Shown: in pieces, positions 40,880-51,540 of the stretch | Layout of the letters: each line of letters starts with the position of its first letter | How positions within the stretch are numbered: the first letter of the stretch is position 1 | NCBI GenBank assembly: GCA_964304625.1 | Contig: OZ199838.1 | Coordinates: forward strand, 2,728,001 to 2,792,000 | Origin: Kudoa neothunni | Lineage: Eukaryota > Cnidaria | Length of the DNA stretch: 64,000 bases | Reading direction: 5' to 3' | The notes under the pieces: model-generated | Database searches by the model: none | Seen by the model: the letters and a program-made list of their open reading frames with translations, nothing else | What the model was told of the DNA's origin: nothing | Program-made: the position numbers and the translations under genes

Positions 40880-42127
40880 CACCTACAATAAGATCTCGAT
40901 ATTGCGCACTAAATCGGGACCTGAGCTTTTACTTCCCAATAAGAAAACACTGCTCAATATCGAGGATTCGCGCATCGCTACCAGAATAAATTTTTTATTT
41001 TTCAACGAAAAAATGATCTGCCTTATATATATTATTAAATTGAATATGCGAAAGGCATCAATCTAATAATATACGAACTTTTCTTCATCTTGAGTTAAAA
41101 TATCACGAAGACTGTTGAAGTGATCCAACCATTTTTTGGATTGTTAATATTTAACAGAAAATTCATAAATTCCTTTTAAACGGGGGGTCTCTTTAAATTA
41201 ATCGACGAAAATATATGGAAATTTTATCCCTTCAAATTCAGCGTTCTATAATTCTATTACATGTTTTTTTATTTTTTCATTTCCATTTAATTCAACTTCT
41301 TTATATCATATGTTCGTTGAGTGCATTGTTCTTAGGAAAGAGCGGTCTCATCGAGATAAAAAATATTTTCTTTTTCATATCTACATTTTACCTAATAAAA
41401 TTTGACTACCTAATCATTAACAATATTATCATCAACTTTCCCCCTTCTTCGCAAAGAGTGAATTTTTAAACAACAGAGAATCTTAAAATTTTTTACGGAA
41501 ACCTTTCGTTCCATTTAAATCAGTGATTTAAGATCATCGGCCAAAAGTTTTGCCTTCTCAGTACTAAAAACTCTAGAATATTTGTCTTTTTTTGGTATTC
41601 TGACACAATCCGGACATATAACGCAATCTGAGGTTTGACGTATGTTTTATTAGTAATTCCTTTACTGAGAGAAAACAACATTGGAGATCATTAGATAGAA
41701 TTCTGTTCTAATTAGAATAACTAATTATATTTTGAATAGAACTCACCACAACATAAATCATGATATTCTCTGGCACAATAGAGTAATTTATTGGCATTTC
41801 AGATTGAGGTGATTGAATCATAATATTGAATAGTTCCAATTTTTTAACGGAATTTCTTTCATCATTCACAATACCGAACGTTCAGAATGTGTAATTTAGC
41901 TGATTAATCCGAACAAAATTTGGAGTAACCACTGCCCAATAGCAAGCAAGACCCTGAATTTTACAAAAAATGCATTTTTTAAATATTATTTCGTATTTCT
42001 TGGTAAAAAATTAAACTAAAAGAGTGTATACATCGAGAAGATTACAATGTTAGTTAGAGAAATTTGAAAAAATGTCGACTACCCTATATCGAATCGAACC
42101 TAGCAATATCGAGAGCTTACTTTACTG
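40880..42127. mobile_element. Possible pogo/Tigger-like element nested in hAT debris
   Basis: Left end TAAGATCTCGATATTGCGCA and right end, read inward, CAGTAAAGTAAGCTCTCGAT then ATTGC, share TCTCGATATTGC, a pogo/Tigger-type terminus. A second inverted copy (CAATATCGAGG) lies at 40956 inside the left end. Interior minus-strand frames include SKKWLDHFNSLRDIL and TSDCVICPDCVRIPKK, which I cannot assign with certainty. It separates the two halves of the hAT relic, implying insertion into it. Confidence 0.33.
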
Positions 42128-43089
42128 CAATGTTTCCCAACTTTTTTTTTATCGCGCTCCACCTTTTCCAAATGTATTGATTTTTTAACTTAAACCGCCT
42201 ATAATTTATATCAAGCTTCATGCCATCTTAAAATTAGAAAATGACTAACATATTTCTTTTTCATAAGAATTAAAGTGTATTCGATCAGATCTAATTTAAT
42301 TTATAAATTGACTTTAAAAATTAACAATTTTACTTCTTCATTCAGTCAAAAACCGCTTTAATTAAAACTTGTGGTTATCTAATCCCCATCAGGCAAAATT
42401 TTTCTGTATTTGGGGTTTAAACGCCGTAATTAAATAATTAATAACGAAAATTAATCAACATTATTTTTGGATAAATCAAAAAAAGAGGGGATCACGGTTA
42501 TGAATGTGGCAACATTGGAATTATAAACATTCCGATTCTATTGAGCAAAAAAAATGTTCACATTTTATATTGTTTATATAAATTAATCCGCGAGTTTGTA
42601 TTGTTTTGGGATCTTCACATTCGCTTAAAAATAAACAAGATCAAAAATCAAAATATTTATTTCAATGTGCGCCACATTGCCCAATTACCTCACCATTATT
42701 ATCCATGTCACATCAATGCCCAGGATTTTTCACGTCCTTCAAGAGCGGTTCACTAAACGCTCAATGATTTCCAAGCCCTCTCTCCCAACGATTTTCCACG
42801 CCCCACGTTGCGACACATTTCCTTAATGTAGTCAACCTGGTAAATAAAAAATAAACAAATAAACAATCAAACAAACAAACAAACAGAAGGATGTTTTCCA
42901 TCGAATGGTTTTTTAAAATCCATGAAAACCATTGATATCACTCAAAGTGAGAATACTAAAAAAATCTGCCCAAGGGATTTATCCAAATTTGTTAGTGTCG
43001 AGCAAAGATAAACTTTACAACAAGAGTTGTTCGCATTTTCCCTCCATACAAGTGATACGATGATTGGCCCTGGATTTTGAAAAAAAACG
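42128..43089. other. Transposon-derived filler
   Basis: Begins with CAATGTTTCCCAACTTTTTT and gcgctccacc, resembling a hAT terminus, then AT-rich sequence. Contains an AAAC-type short repeat at 42852-42888. No intact coding frame. Confidence 0.35.
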
Positions 43090-43252
43090 AACCAAGGTAT
43101 CCTGTATTGTCTAGGTTATGCCAGGATTTAATGCACACACCTCTCTCATCTATAGCCGTGGAAAGAAGCTTCTCAAAGTTGAAGCATTTGTTCACACATG
43201 ATAGTAATAGTCTGACGACTGAGCGAATGAGAATGTTGTCAAAATTATAATT
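43090..43252 (+). mobile_element. hAT C-terminal dimerisation domain fragment
   Basis: The plus frame at 43112-43249 reads QDLMHTPLSSIAVERSFSKL then KHLFTHDSNSLTTERMRM, ending in TAA. SSxAVERSFSxLK...R.SLxxER is the hAT dimerisation signature. It is probably the far half of the BED-finger relic at 40200-40820. The minus-strand open frame here (42992-43195) is a shadow. Confidence 0.75.
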
Positions 43253-43306
43253 AAACGCAGTTATATAAATAATATTATATTTTTTATGGTATTGATATTA
43301 GTTTCG

Positions 43307-43319
43307 CCCCCCCCCCCCC
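43307..43319. repeat. Poly-C tract (C13)
   Basis: Thirteen consecutive C in AT-rich surroundings, just after the hAT C-terminal fragment. Confidence 0.95.
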
Positions 43320-44266
43320 AATTCCAAGGCGCATGCGCGACTTAAAAAATTAAATTTGCATAATTGCTGACCCTATATTTAACTTAATCTTAAATGCAAG
43401 CGCGCGCACGCGGTATCTATTATGATCTCCACAATTCCTCCCGTTTCTTCTTAAATTCAAAATACCTTTTAATATCTATCATAATCAAATTTCCTAATCA
43501 AAATTACGTTTATAATAATTACGGATAATGAAATACGGCTGAACCACGCATAATATATTAAAATCGAACGAGTCAATATAGTTGTTATTAAATCATATTT
43601 GAAATTTAATTATTCAAAATCCCGCGAATATTAAAATCAGCCAATCACAAGATTAATTTGAATGCGATCTTTAAATTGAATCATTTCATTACACGATAAA
43701 AAGAAATTAAATCCGATTTAATAAACAAGAAAAATTCCACATTATTGATTCTACACCCTACATTGGATTACACTACTAAATAATTAGAAATACACGCATT
43801 TTAGAATATAGAAAATCTTTGTTGTATCATTATCTAATTTTTTTTACTTGAACATACGTCTACTGTTAATACAATAAAATTATTTGTTATTACATAAAAC
43901 ATGGCATACTTTAAAATTTTAAATTATACAGACTAGACTACGCATGGAACTTTCGATTTTCATGCTAATGCAATATATTATAGCAATAAATTAAATTATT
44001 GCGCATAAATTGATATTCTAACACAACCAAATACACTTAAGTTAAAACATTTAAACTCAGTATTATCACATAAACTCAAAAAAATATCAAATTTTACAAT
44101 ATTTTTTTATTTTTCTCTTATTTTAAACTGAAAAATAGCATAATTACACAAATCAATACGCCAATATTTTTTAATATCAATATTATAATATTATAGCCCA
44201 AAAAAACGACAATAAAATTCAGCAATAATATTATTGCTAAAATTAAGATGAAACATCTCAAAACGT
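43320..44266. other. Intergenic, AT-rich
   Basis: No coding frame or repeat recognised; holds the 3' flank of the NDUFC2-like gene. Confidence 0.4.
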
Positions 44267-44544
44267 TCATTCACTAATTCGTTTGTAGTATTGTACTTCT
44301 GGTTTGGGGTAGAGGAAATAACCGGCATAGATAAAAGTGAGGCAGAATAAATTAAATCTTGGGAAAAATTTAATGTCTCTTATTCTATCCACCAAACAAG
44401 CGTGACCAAGAGATGTGGTGATTGAAGCTGCTAGACCTATCGGCAAAAATTCGATTTAATTTTTATTCACTTCACCACGCAATACTCACCCCAACTAAGT
44501 GTGGATTCGGCTACACGTAGCGCTTCTCTTCTTGACCAAGCCAT
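44267..44544 (-). CDS. NDUFC2: Complex I accessory subunit NDUFC2-like (B14.5b)
   Basis: Two exons, 44544-44490 and 44436-44267, joined over a 53-bp GT...AG intron; 225 nt, 74 aa. The protein starts MAWSRREALRVAESTLSWGL, then ITTSLGHACLVDRIRDIKFF, and ends FCLTFIYAGYFLYPKPEVQY then YKRISE. Two hydrophobic segments around a basic loop, with the GxxxxLxDRIRxxK and FIYAGYFLY patches, parallel NDUFC2 (SGLIDNLIRRR, FFFAGYYL). NDUFC2 is an inner-membrane accessory subunit in the proton-pumping arm of NADH:ubiquinone oxidoreductase. It is shorter than the vertebrate protein at both ends. It shares a 194-bp divergent promoter with prefoldin 6. The assignment rests on motif spacing in a short protein, so moderate confidence. 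Confidence 0.6.
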
Positions 44545-44738
44545 TTTAAAAATAGCTGCGCGCGACGATATTAATGGTTATTATCAGTTGATGTTTTTGT
44601 CGAAAGATCAGTACTCGAATTAGCGCATTATTGACAATGGAATTTATTTGTCATTCGGCTGAAAATCATAATACCCTCACAGTACAATGTTAGTATCGTC
44701 GAGTGCAGAATCAACGATGATAACCGATTGCACACAAA
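44545..44738. promoter_or_regulatory. Putative bidirectional promoter, NDUFC2-like / PFDN6
   Basis: 194 bp separate divergent start codons. Contains a short GC-rich patch (gctgcgcgcgacg, 44554-44566), unusual in this AT-rich DNA. No TATA element assigned. Confidence 0.5.
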
Positions 44739-45279
44739 ATGGCTAAACTACCTGATGGTTGTGTGGAACTCCAAAAATCTTTGATTTCATTGAGTGAAGC
44801 ACAGAAGAAATACGAAGAAGGTACTTATAATCCTTCTCGCTTTGTTGCTATGGAGTTTTATTCTTCTACAGAATTGAAACAATGTGAATCCAATATGCAA
44901 CAATTACAAACACAACAGATTGAATGCAAACTAGTGCTTCAAGTATTGGATTTCATTAGTTGGTTGTGTATTGGTGGATACAGTTTTTTTTCCAGGAAGT
45001 TGAACGTCTTTCCCCCTCCAATACATTGTACAAACAAATCGGTGGAGCACTTGTTCCACAAGATATCGACGAAGCGAAAATTTCTATTCAAAAGAGAATC
45101 GATTTTATCACTGGAGAAATGTGTTTTTTATTGGTTGTTAATGTTTTTTTTTAAATGAGAATCGATTTAGGGTCAAACATGAAACCAAAGCAAAAGGACT
45201 TGTTGAAAGAATTAAAGAAAACAATTCCAAGATGAGAGAGTGTCAGGAAAATTTCACGAAAATACTCACTGCTAAATAA
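44739..45279 (+). CDS. PFDN6: Prefoldin subunit 6
   Basis: Four exons: 44739-44820, 44872-44942, 44996-45120 and 45171-45279; introns 50-53 bp; 387 nt, 128 aa, close to the usual 129. N-terminal helix (LQKSLISLSEAQKKYEEELK) and C-terminal helix (VKHETKAKGLVERIKENNSK) form the coiled-coil arms; between them VERLSPSNTLYKQIGGALVP and KRIDFITGEM match the beta-hairpin and following helix of prefoldin 6 (VFKLLGPVLV, KRLDYITAEI). Prefoldin is a hexameric cytosolic chaperone delivering nascent actin and tubulin to CCT; subunit 6 is beta type. Start codon is the first Met in frame. Divergent from NDUFC2-like. Confidence 0.9.
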
Positions 45280-45920
45280 TAGTGGTTAGCGTGTTTTACT
45301 GACTAATTGAATTTATATTTGCTGATAATTTATTTTGTGAAATTCATGTTTTGATTCTGCGCGCACCAAGTTAACCACCAATTAGAAAGTTTCTCTATTT
45401 GGCTGTATGCTTTTTATCTAGGTAGTTAATTTCAATGGTTATTAAACTGGTTTATTGCGCAGATAACATTTCTGAGTTTTATGTTGCACTGTATTTTGTC
45501 GAGAATGCTTGCGCACTTTTTTTTACTTTTTATCGGATAATTTAATATTTATAGAAAAAATTAATGGAACTCTTTTGTTGAGTTATTTTTATTTTACACA
45601 ATTAATTACATTCTTCAAGTGGATAACACAGGTAAATTGTGATACTCAGAGGTTGAATGGACGCTAGAAAATTTTTATCTATGGTCGAAATTAATTATTA
45701 TTAATTAATTAACATCATTGAGATAATATACAAAATTCATTCAATGGCAATATGGCAATATAGATTGGATTTTAGTATCATAGATCCTTGATTTAAATGA
45801 GCTGAATGAATTAATAATGCAAAAAAAAATATTTGCATGTAAAAAATTTTAAATGTGAAATTTAAATAGTTGTTAACGTATTAAAAATAAGATGAATAAA
45901 TATTATTTACTTTATTTTAT
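45280..45920. other. Intergenic, AT-rich
   Basis: No feature recognised up to the TTAA at the piggyBac left edge. Confidence 0.4.
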
Positions 45921-47966
45921 TTAACCTTCCAGGTCACATGAAAATTTACACTCTAGGTTTTTTATTACCTAATTATTAGAAATTAATAGGTAACTATTCC
46001 TGTGTAGTGAGAAAAATTTTAATCAATCAATTAATGCTCAACCTTAAGTGTATACCAAAAAATTGACCAATTCTTTACAACCTTACATACTCATAAAAAT
46101 TTAACTAATATGTGTATTATTTATTGCAACAGTTAGGACAAATACATTACGAATGTTTTATTCAATAAAAATTAACATAAACTCCAGATTTTGAGGAAGT
46201 TTTCTTGTCATTTTTTCTCTCACGTAATCGACATCTGCTTTGAAAAGTCGTTTCCCATTCTACTACAGGTCTAATGTAGGATTGAATTATTAGATTTTTT
46301 CTTGATAGTAGATAACATGTCATTTTGCTCAACCATCATTTTCAAGAAATCCCTTCTTCTAAGACTTACAAAAGAAAAGTGTTATTTGAATATGCAAAAA
46401 GCATTTATCAAGGTAAGGTCGATCATATTGAAAGACACAATTGGTGGCCAACCATGATTGATTCTTCTGACACTAACTAAAGCCAATAACCTTGCGATGG
46501 TATCAACTCCCCCTTTTTATCGAATTATAATGTGATACAATGTCAGGTTTAAATGGTGCTTCAGTTACAATGTGTGTGTTACTTGAAGATGAACAAGACA
46601 TATAGGCAGGATTGTTCTTCCTCGATAAATACCTTAATATCATCTTTTTTTTTATTAAATTCAAAAAGAGATGAATATAATGAGGTGTCTTTTTGAGGTC
46701 GTAGATAGAATGGAGTATCAAGTTTGTTTGCATGTGTGGTTCAAATAATTGTAAGTTTTCTACTTAACAATTCATCAGCTAACTTAATTGATGTAAAAAT
46801 GTTGTCACAAACAATGCTACGTCCAGAGTTTATGAATGGTTCCGTAAGTTGTAAAACAATGTTTTTTCCAACAATAACAGTTTTTGTGTTATTCTGAGAT
46901 CGCTTATCCAAGTAGATGGACAAATTTCAAATATGTGTGGATCTAGGATCAACCAATAAAAACAACTTAATCCTATACTCTGCAGGCTTCATCAGCATAT
47001 ACTGCTTGAATTTACAACAAGTTGTTTGTCGACGCTGAGATCTTCATATGGGCGAAGGTTACGATTAAATCAATCAACCCAAATGTTCCAAAAATCCCTC
47101 ATATGACAAAATTTGTCATTAACTTTTCTCAAATAAGTTAGTTTCTGAGTCATCAAAGTGAAATGTCCCTATAATTTGTCGAAATCTTGTTAATGACAAG
47201 AGATCACGGTATATTTTTCGTCCTTCTTCAGATCCTACTAATTCCTTAACAGGTTCGTAGTTTCCTCTATATATGCTCATTAAAATTAGGCATCCGATGA
47301 AGCCATCAAGTTTGGTTTCGTCTAATTTTGTCCATATTGATTTGTTAATTTTAAAATCAACTTGTACATATCATGATTACATAAAAACTTAAAAGTATCA
47401 ACAATTTCGTTAACATTTTGAGATATGTGGTGAGAAACTCCTGGACAATTATTTACATTTTCAGCTGTCCATAGCACTCCATGTTTATCAACTAATGAGT
47501 CTAATAGTATATTAATGGTACAAATTTCATTATCTAATGATATATTATCATCAAATAGGAAATCATAATCAGACCAACTACCACTGTAATCACAAGAACT
47601 CATCTCTTTTCGCGCGTGCGTACACGAATAGACTGAATAAATTATTGTCAATTTAAGGGTTATTAAACAATTAGAATTATCTAAAAAGTTACATATATAT
47701 TTATTAAAATATTTTAAACAATTTTATCAACAAAAACCGTGGGGTGTATTTTACACCCAAATTTTTCTCGGAAGCTGTTTTGGCGTTAATTTAAGTCGCA
47801 ACGGAAATAATTAAAATTTTATTTTCGCTTTGTACGTATTACGTAAGTTTAAAAGATTAGCAAAAATATGAATTGTATCTATCGACTTCGTAATGGGAAA
47901 AAATTTCATCGACCATCTCCTTGGGTGGAAATACACCAAATTTTACAATTTAACTCGGAGGATTAA
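45921..47966 (-). mobile_element. piggyBac transposon relic, TTAA-bounded
   Basis: Flanked by TTAA at 45921-45924 and 47963-47966; the ends CCTTCCAGG (left) and, read inward from the right, TCCTCCGAG are a decayed inverted repeat. Transposase pieces run on the minus strand: acidic N-terminus (SWSDYDFLFDDNISLD) and NVNEIVDTFKFLCNHDMYKL at 47651-47322; VLQLTEPFINSGRSIVCDNI and FTSIKLADELLSRKLTI at 46923-46741 (DNxFTS is the piggyBac DDE block); KPDIVSHYNSIKRGS at 46733-46503; then a shifted frame with RRINHGWPP, and RPVVEWETTFQSRCRL with RRRDFLKMM near 46330-46210; finally ICPNCCNK near 46117-46140, the C-terminal Cys-rich end. Several frameshifts and stops make it inactive. The span is about 2 kb, near full length for the family. 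Confidence 0.72.
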
Positions 47967-48668
47967 ACATTAGGCCATGGATATTACATAGGATTTTTTA
48001 CTTTTAAATATATTATAAGATGAAAATTTAATAAGTATAATTATTACAATTTTTACATCTTCATATTTGCATTTATGCGAATATACTTTTTTTGTTGAGT
48101 CATTATTATAAAAGAAATAATGACGTTTTTGGCTCATTTTTTAATGTTCCGGGGAAAATTTGGAATTGTTCTTAAAATTTTTAGTTATATGAATTAAATA
48201 AAAATAAGTCGATAGTGGGTATAACTTGTTTATAATAATTATGACAAATTTTTAATTGGATTGGATTAAATAATACGGTAAAATCAAATGGTACTCATGA
48301 ATCGAACATAAAAACATGCGTAAGTCGCTCAGAAAGTGCGAAAAATCGATCTCTTACTCTCCACACTTTTTACGATGAAGTATTAAAATTATAATAGGAG
48401 AAAATAAAGAGATGAATTAGCTTGATGTTAATTATTATTTTATATTGTCGAAGTTTTTATATTTTAAAGCTCAACTTAAAATAGAACGGTTAATGACAAT
48501 CATTTGAACCTCTGCGCTATTTGAATCCCAAACATCAAATATATTAGAAATTTGATACCAAATTTTGATTCAAATGTAGATATAAGATAATTAGAACATC
48601 ATTTTTTATTTTTTTCGAATCGAAATAATTTTTGAAATTGACAGTAAACTTAGCCGCAATGAACTAAG
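47967..48668. other. Intergenic; should hold the first exon of NDUFA7-like
   Basis: AT-rich. The first NDUFA7-like exon seen is preceded by an in-frame TAA, so an initiating exon upstream is needed but was not identified. Confidence 0.35.
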
Positions 48669-49108
48669 AAAGCGATTACGACCGACCAAACGACGAAGAT
48701 TTAAAATGGGTATGAGTCCCTGGTACAAATTCTACGGTGAATTATATCGCTGCTTCACTGGTGTAATTTGCGCAATCTAAAAAATTCCTGTGGAGATATT
48801 GAATTTCAATGTGTTTTAGAGACCATGGGTTCCTGGATACAAATTCGAAAATATTAATTTTGTTTCTAGGTAGTTAATTTTGTGTATCATGTGTTTTTGG
48901 TAAAAATAATTTGTTAAGGGTGGACGTAGTTCCCACAGCCGAAAAATCATTTCCAAAAAAACTATCAAATGATGATTATTATTTGCGTGATAAACGAAGA
49001 CAAATGAAACCGCCGGTTGTTATTTATTCGGCTTCCGACAACTTTACTCTCCCTCCCAATCCAACTGAAACTCTACCAAATACGGCTGACAAACCTCCAT
49101 CCAAATAA
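48669..49108 (+). CDS. NDUFA7: Complex I accessory subunit NDUFA7-like (B14.5a), 5' end unresolved
   Basis: Exons 48669-48709, 48820-48869 and 48919-49108 join in frame over 110- and 49-bp introns. They read SDYDRPNDEDLKWRPWVPGY, then KFENINFVSRVDVVPTAEKS, then FPKKLSNDDYYLRDKRRQMK and PPVVIYSAS, with a Pro/Thr-rich end. The block KLSNDDYYLRDKRRQMKPPVV matches the conserved NDUFA7 region KLSNNYYCTRDGRR...VPPSII in length and order. NDUFA7 is a matrix-arm accessory subunit of mitochondrial complex I. The initiator Met is not located: the first exon follows TAAG, a possible acceptor. An alternative ATG at 48706 fits the first splice badly. Confidence 0.58.
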
Positions 49109-49261
49109 ATACCAGATTACTCTATTGGAACAACTTTTTAATATTTAAACTGTTTATATTTGCTGTTTGCATTTTTTCCATAATTTTCTTCGCACAATTA
49201 TTTTATTTAAATGGTTCACGCTAAACGATGGAATTTCCATTCATTCTTAACCCTCGAATGC

Positions 49262-50000
49262 AATTACTTTCAACCGGGGATCCGCGGCAGGAATACATAT
49301 GAAAATTTTTTATTGGCATCTAAATTTAATTAAACATGACCGATGATATATTTGGCGATATTAAGTATGAGCAATTTTGTCCATTTTAATTAATTATTAT
49401 TCTCATAACAAGTATTTAAATTTGGAATAATTTTAATAACAAAGATTTTAAATCATTTAATTTGTTAAAACCCCACTGAATGCTGGTAGCAGTGCTCCAA
49501 TAATCTGAGTTCGTTTTTGAATGCAATAATACGAATTTCATCAAATTTTTCTATCATTTCGTCTTTTTCTATGAAAATTTTGTGTATAGCAAGAATTTCA
49601 CGATATCAAGGATCACGTTGTTCTCTCGCAATTGAAACAACAGAAAGTGAATGGCCCATGCTTATTTTCAGTTTTGGACAATATCCACATATTGTAGCTG
49701 TAATACAAAGTCACCAACCACAAATATCATATTAGTTTTTCTTTGGTTTTAATATAAAAAAAACTTTGAAAATATCTCCGTTATTTTTTTGGTTAATGAG
49801 CGTAAAAATGTTAAAACTTGTATTTTATTTATTAAAATTTAATTTTATATGTACCATCTCTTTTATTTTTATTAATAAGCGCGAATGCAAATATTAAAAC
49901 CAATATTTTCATAATTTGGGTTTGATTTAATATGTTGGGATCCGCGAAAAATTTTTAATCTCTTTGGGGTTTCGCGGTTCCAAAAAGGTTGAAAACCACT
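49262..50000. mobile_element. Non-autonomous hAT-like element
   Basis: Left end ATTACTTTCAACCGGGGATC then CGCGG; right end, read inward, AGTGGTTTTCAACCTTTTTG then GAACCGCGAAACCCC. The TTTCAACC...CCGCG order is shared, and a further GGGATCCGCG lies at 49937. This terminus type (CAGTGGTTTTCAACC) is common in hAT families. No coding capacity (the open frame at 49517-49735 has no motif). Target-site repeats not resolved. Confidence 0.5.
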
Positions 50001-51540
50001 CTCTTAAAGTCAAGGTTAGGAGACAATTTACGAAATAACACTCAATAATTGCTTTAAATAATAGAGCGTTTCGAATAGAAAGATTTATAATACTAAAAAT
50101 AGTTATTTTGCTTTAATTAAGAAAATATTTAAATGATAAAGTGTTATGAGTATGGAGAAACTTTTAATATGCTACATTTATGAACAACAGCCATTAATAA
50201 TGATTTACTGTTAATTTTATTGAAGATAATGTCACGTAAAAATAAAATAAATAGTTTGATGCATGATTCGTAATCACATTAACATTCCTTCATAGCGAAA
50301 TATAGCAACCAGTGTTTAACATGAGGATTATGTTGTTGCCTTCACCATCGTATATGCGATTAGAAGACAAATTTATTTTTCCAATTTTGGAAACAACTTT
50401 GATGCGCTCCAGATGAAATCAACATATAAGATTTTTTAGAGCCGCTTTCGACGAAAAAAGTCGTCAAAATGGTTAAAAATAGGGAGTCACACACTCCACA
50501 ATGACCAAATTCTGTGTTATTATTCAATATTTACAGGTTTTCGGTAAATACCCAAGATTTTCTAAAAAACGAAAAAAAAACCCAAGTACTGGCAGCCCTG
50601 GTACAAATAGACACTATTTTAATAAAGCTTTTTTTGTAAATGTAATAATCGCAATTAATTTTTGACCAAACCCTGGGGCCCTATATGCAAGGTCAGCCAA
50701 ATTAGACAATCAACGCGAAAAATTAAATAAACGAAAGTATTGAAACAAATGATATTTTTGAAAAAATTGAAGATATTATATTTGAATTTTCATGTATTTC
50801 AACCAATTCTTCAATAACAGATTATTTGAACTTATTTGCATTAAGTCAAATGTCAATTTGTGTCTCTATAACAATAGAAACTGCTCGTTGGACTATCAAA
50901 ATTGTAATAAATAATTTAATATCTCATTTCTGATGGCGGAAGGGTAATTATTTGGTTAAAAACGAAATAACATAAAAACGTGCGCATGCGCACTCCGACA
51001 ATGAATTAAACGGCTTCCAAATGTTACCATTTGGTATCTTGTGTGAATCTTTTTAATTTTATATAGAATTATTCATAATTAAACATAATGAGAAAAAATT
51101 TTGTTCAATCACCGAATTAAATTCGGAGTCTAAAGGGTTAATTTAAACCTAAACAATATACGATCTCGCTTCGGAAGGTATTATATTATTGTGAATAACT
51201 TGGTAGAATTGCTCCATTTATATAATTCGTCGAAATATCTCAAATTTTACCTTTATGATACCATCGAAATTAATTTCAATTTTTGTTCGATATCAAAGTT
51301 TTAAATTGACCAATAAATTAATTATTTATAGTTAAAAAAATAAAAAATGTGGTAATTTTAATATTACAATAAGTTAAGATGTGAAATATTTGTCTTACAG
51401 AAAATTGCTTCGCATTTCTAGAACAGTTATTTAATCCTAACCACTCCCATTCAAATAGCTAAATTAACCTATCTAAATAATATATATGTTCGTTAATCCT
51501 TACTGAATTCATTATACACGATCGGCAATAGCACAAAATT
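50001..51540. other. Intergenic upstream of FN3-like gene 1
   Basis: AT-rich, no gene recognised. Contains an isolated GC island gtgcgcatgcgcact at 50981-50995, a near-palindrome. Confidence 0.4.

Noticed and set aside
42992-43195. 67-aa open frame on the minus strand
   Set aside because: The opposite strand encodes the hAT dimerisation signature, so this frame is antisense.
46000-47700. CRISPR-like or structured repeat array
   Set aside because: The repeats near 47740 and 47925 (ggtgta...tacacc) are subterminal parts of the piggyBac relic, not an array.
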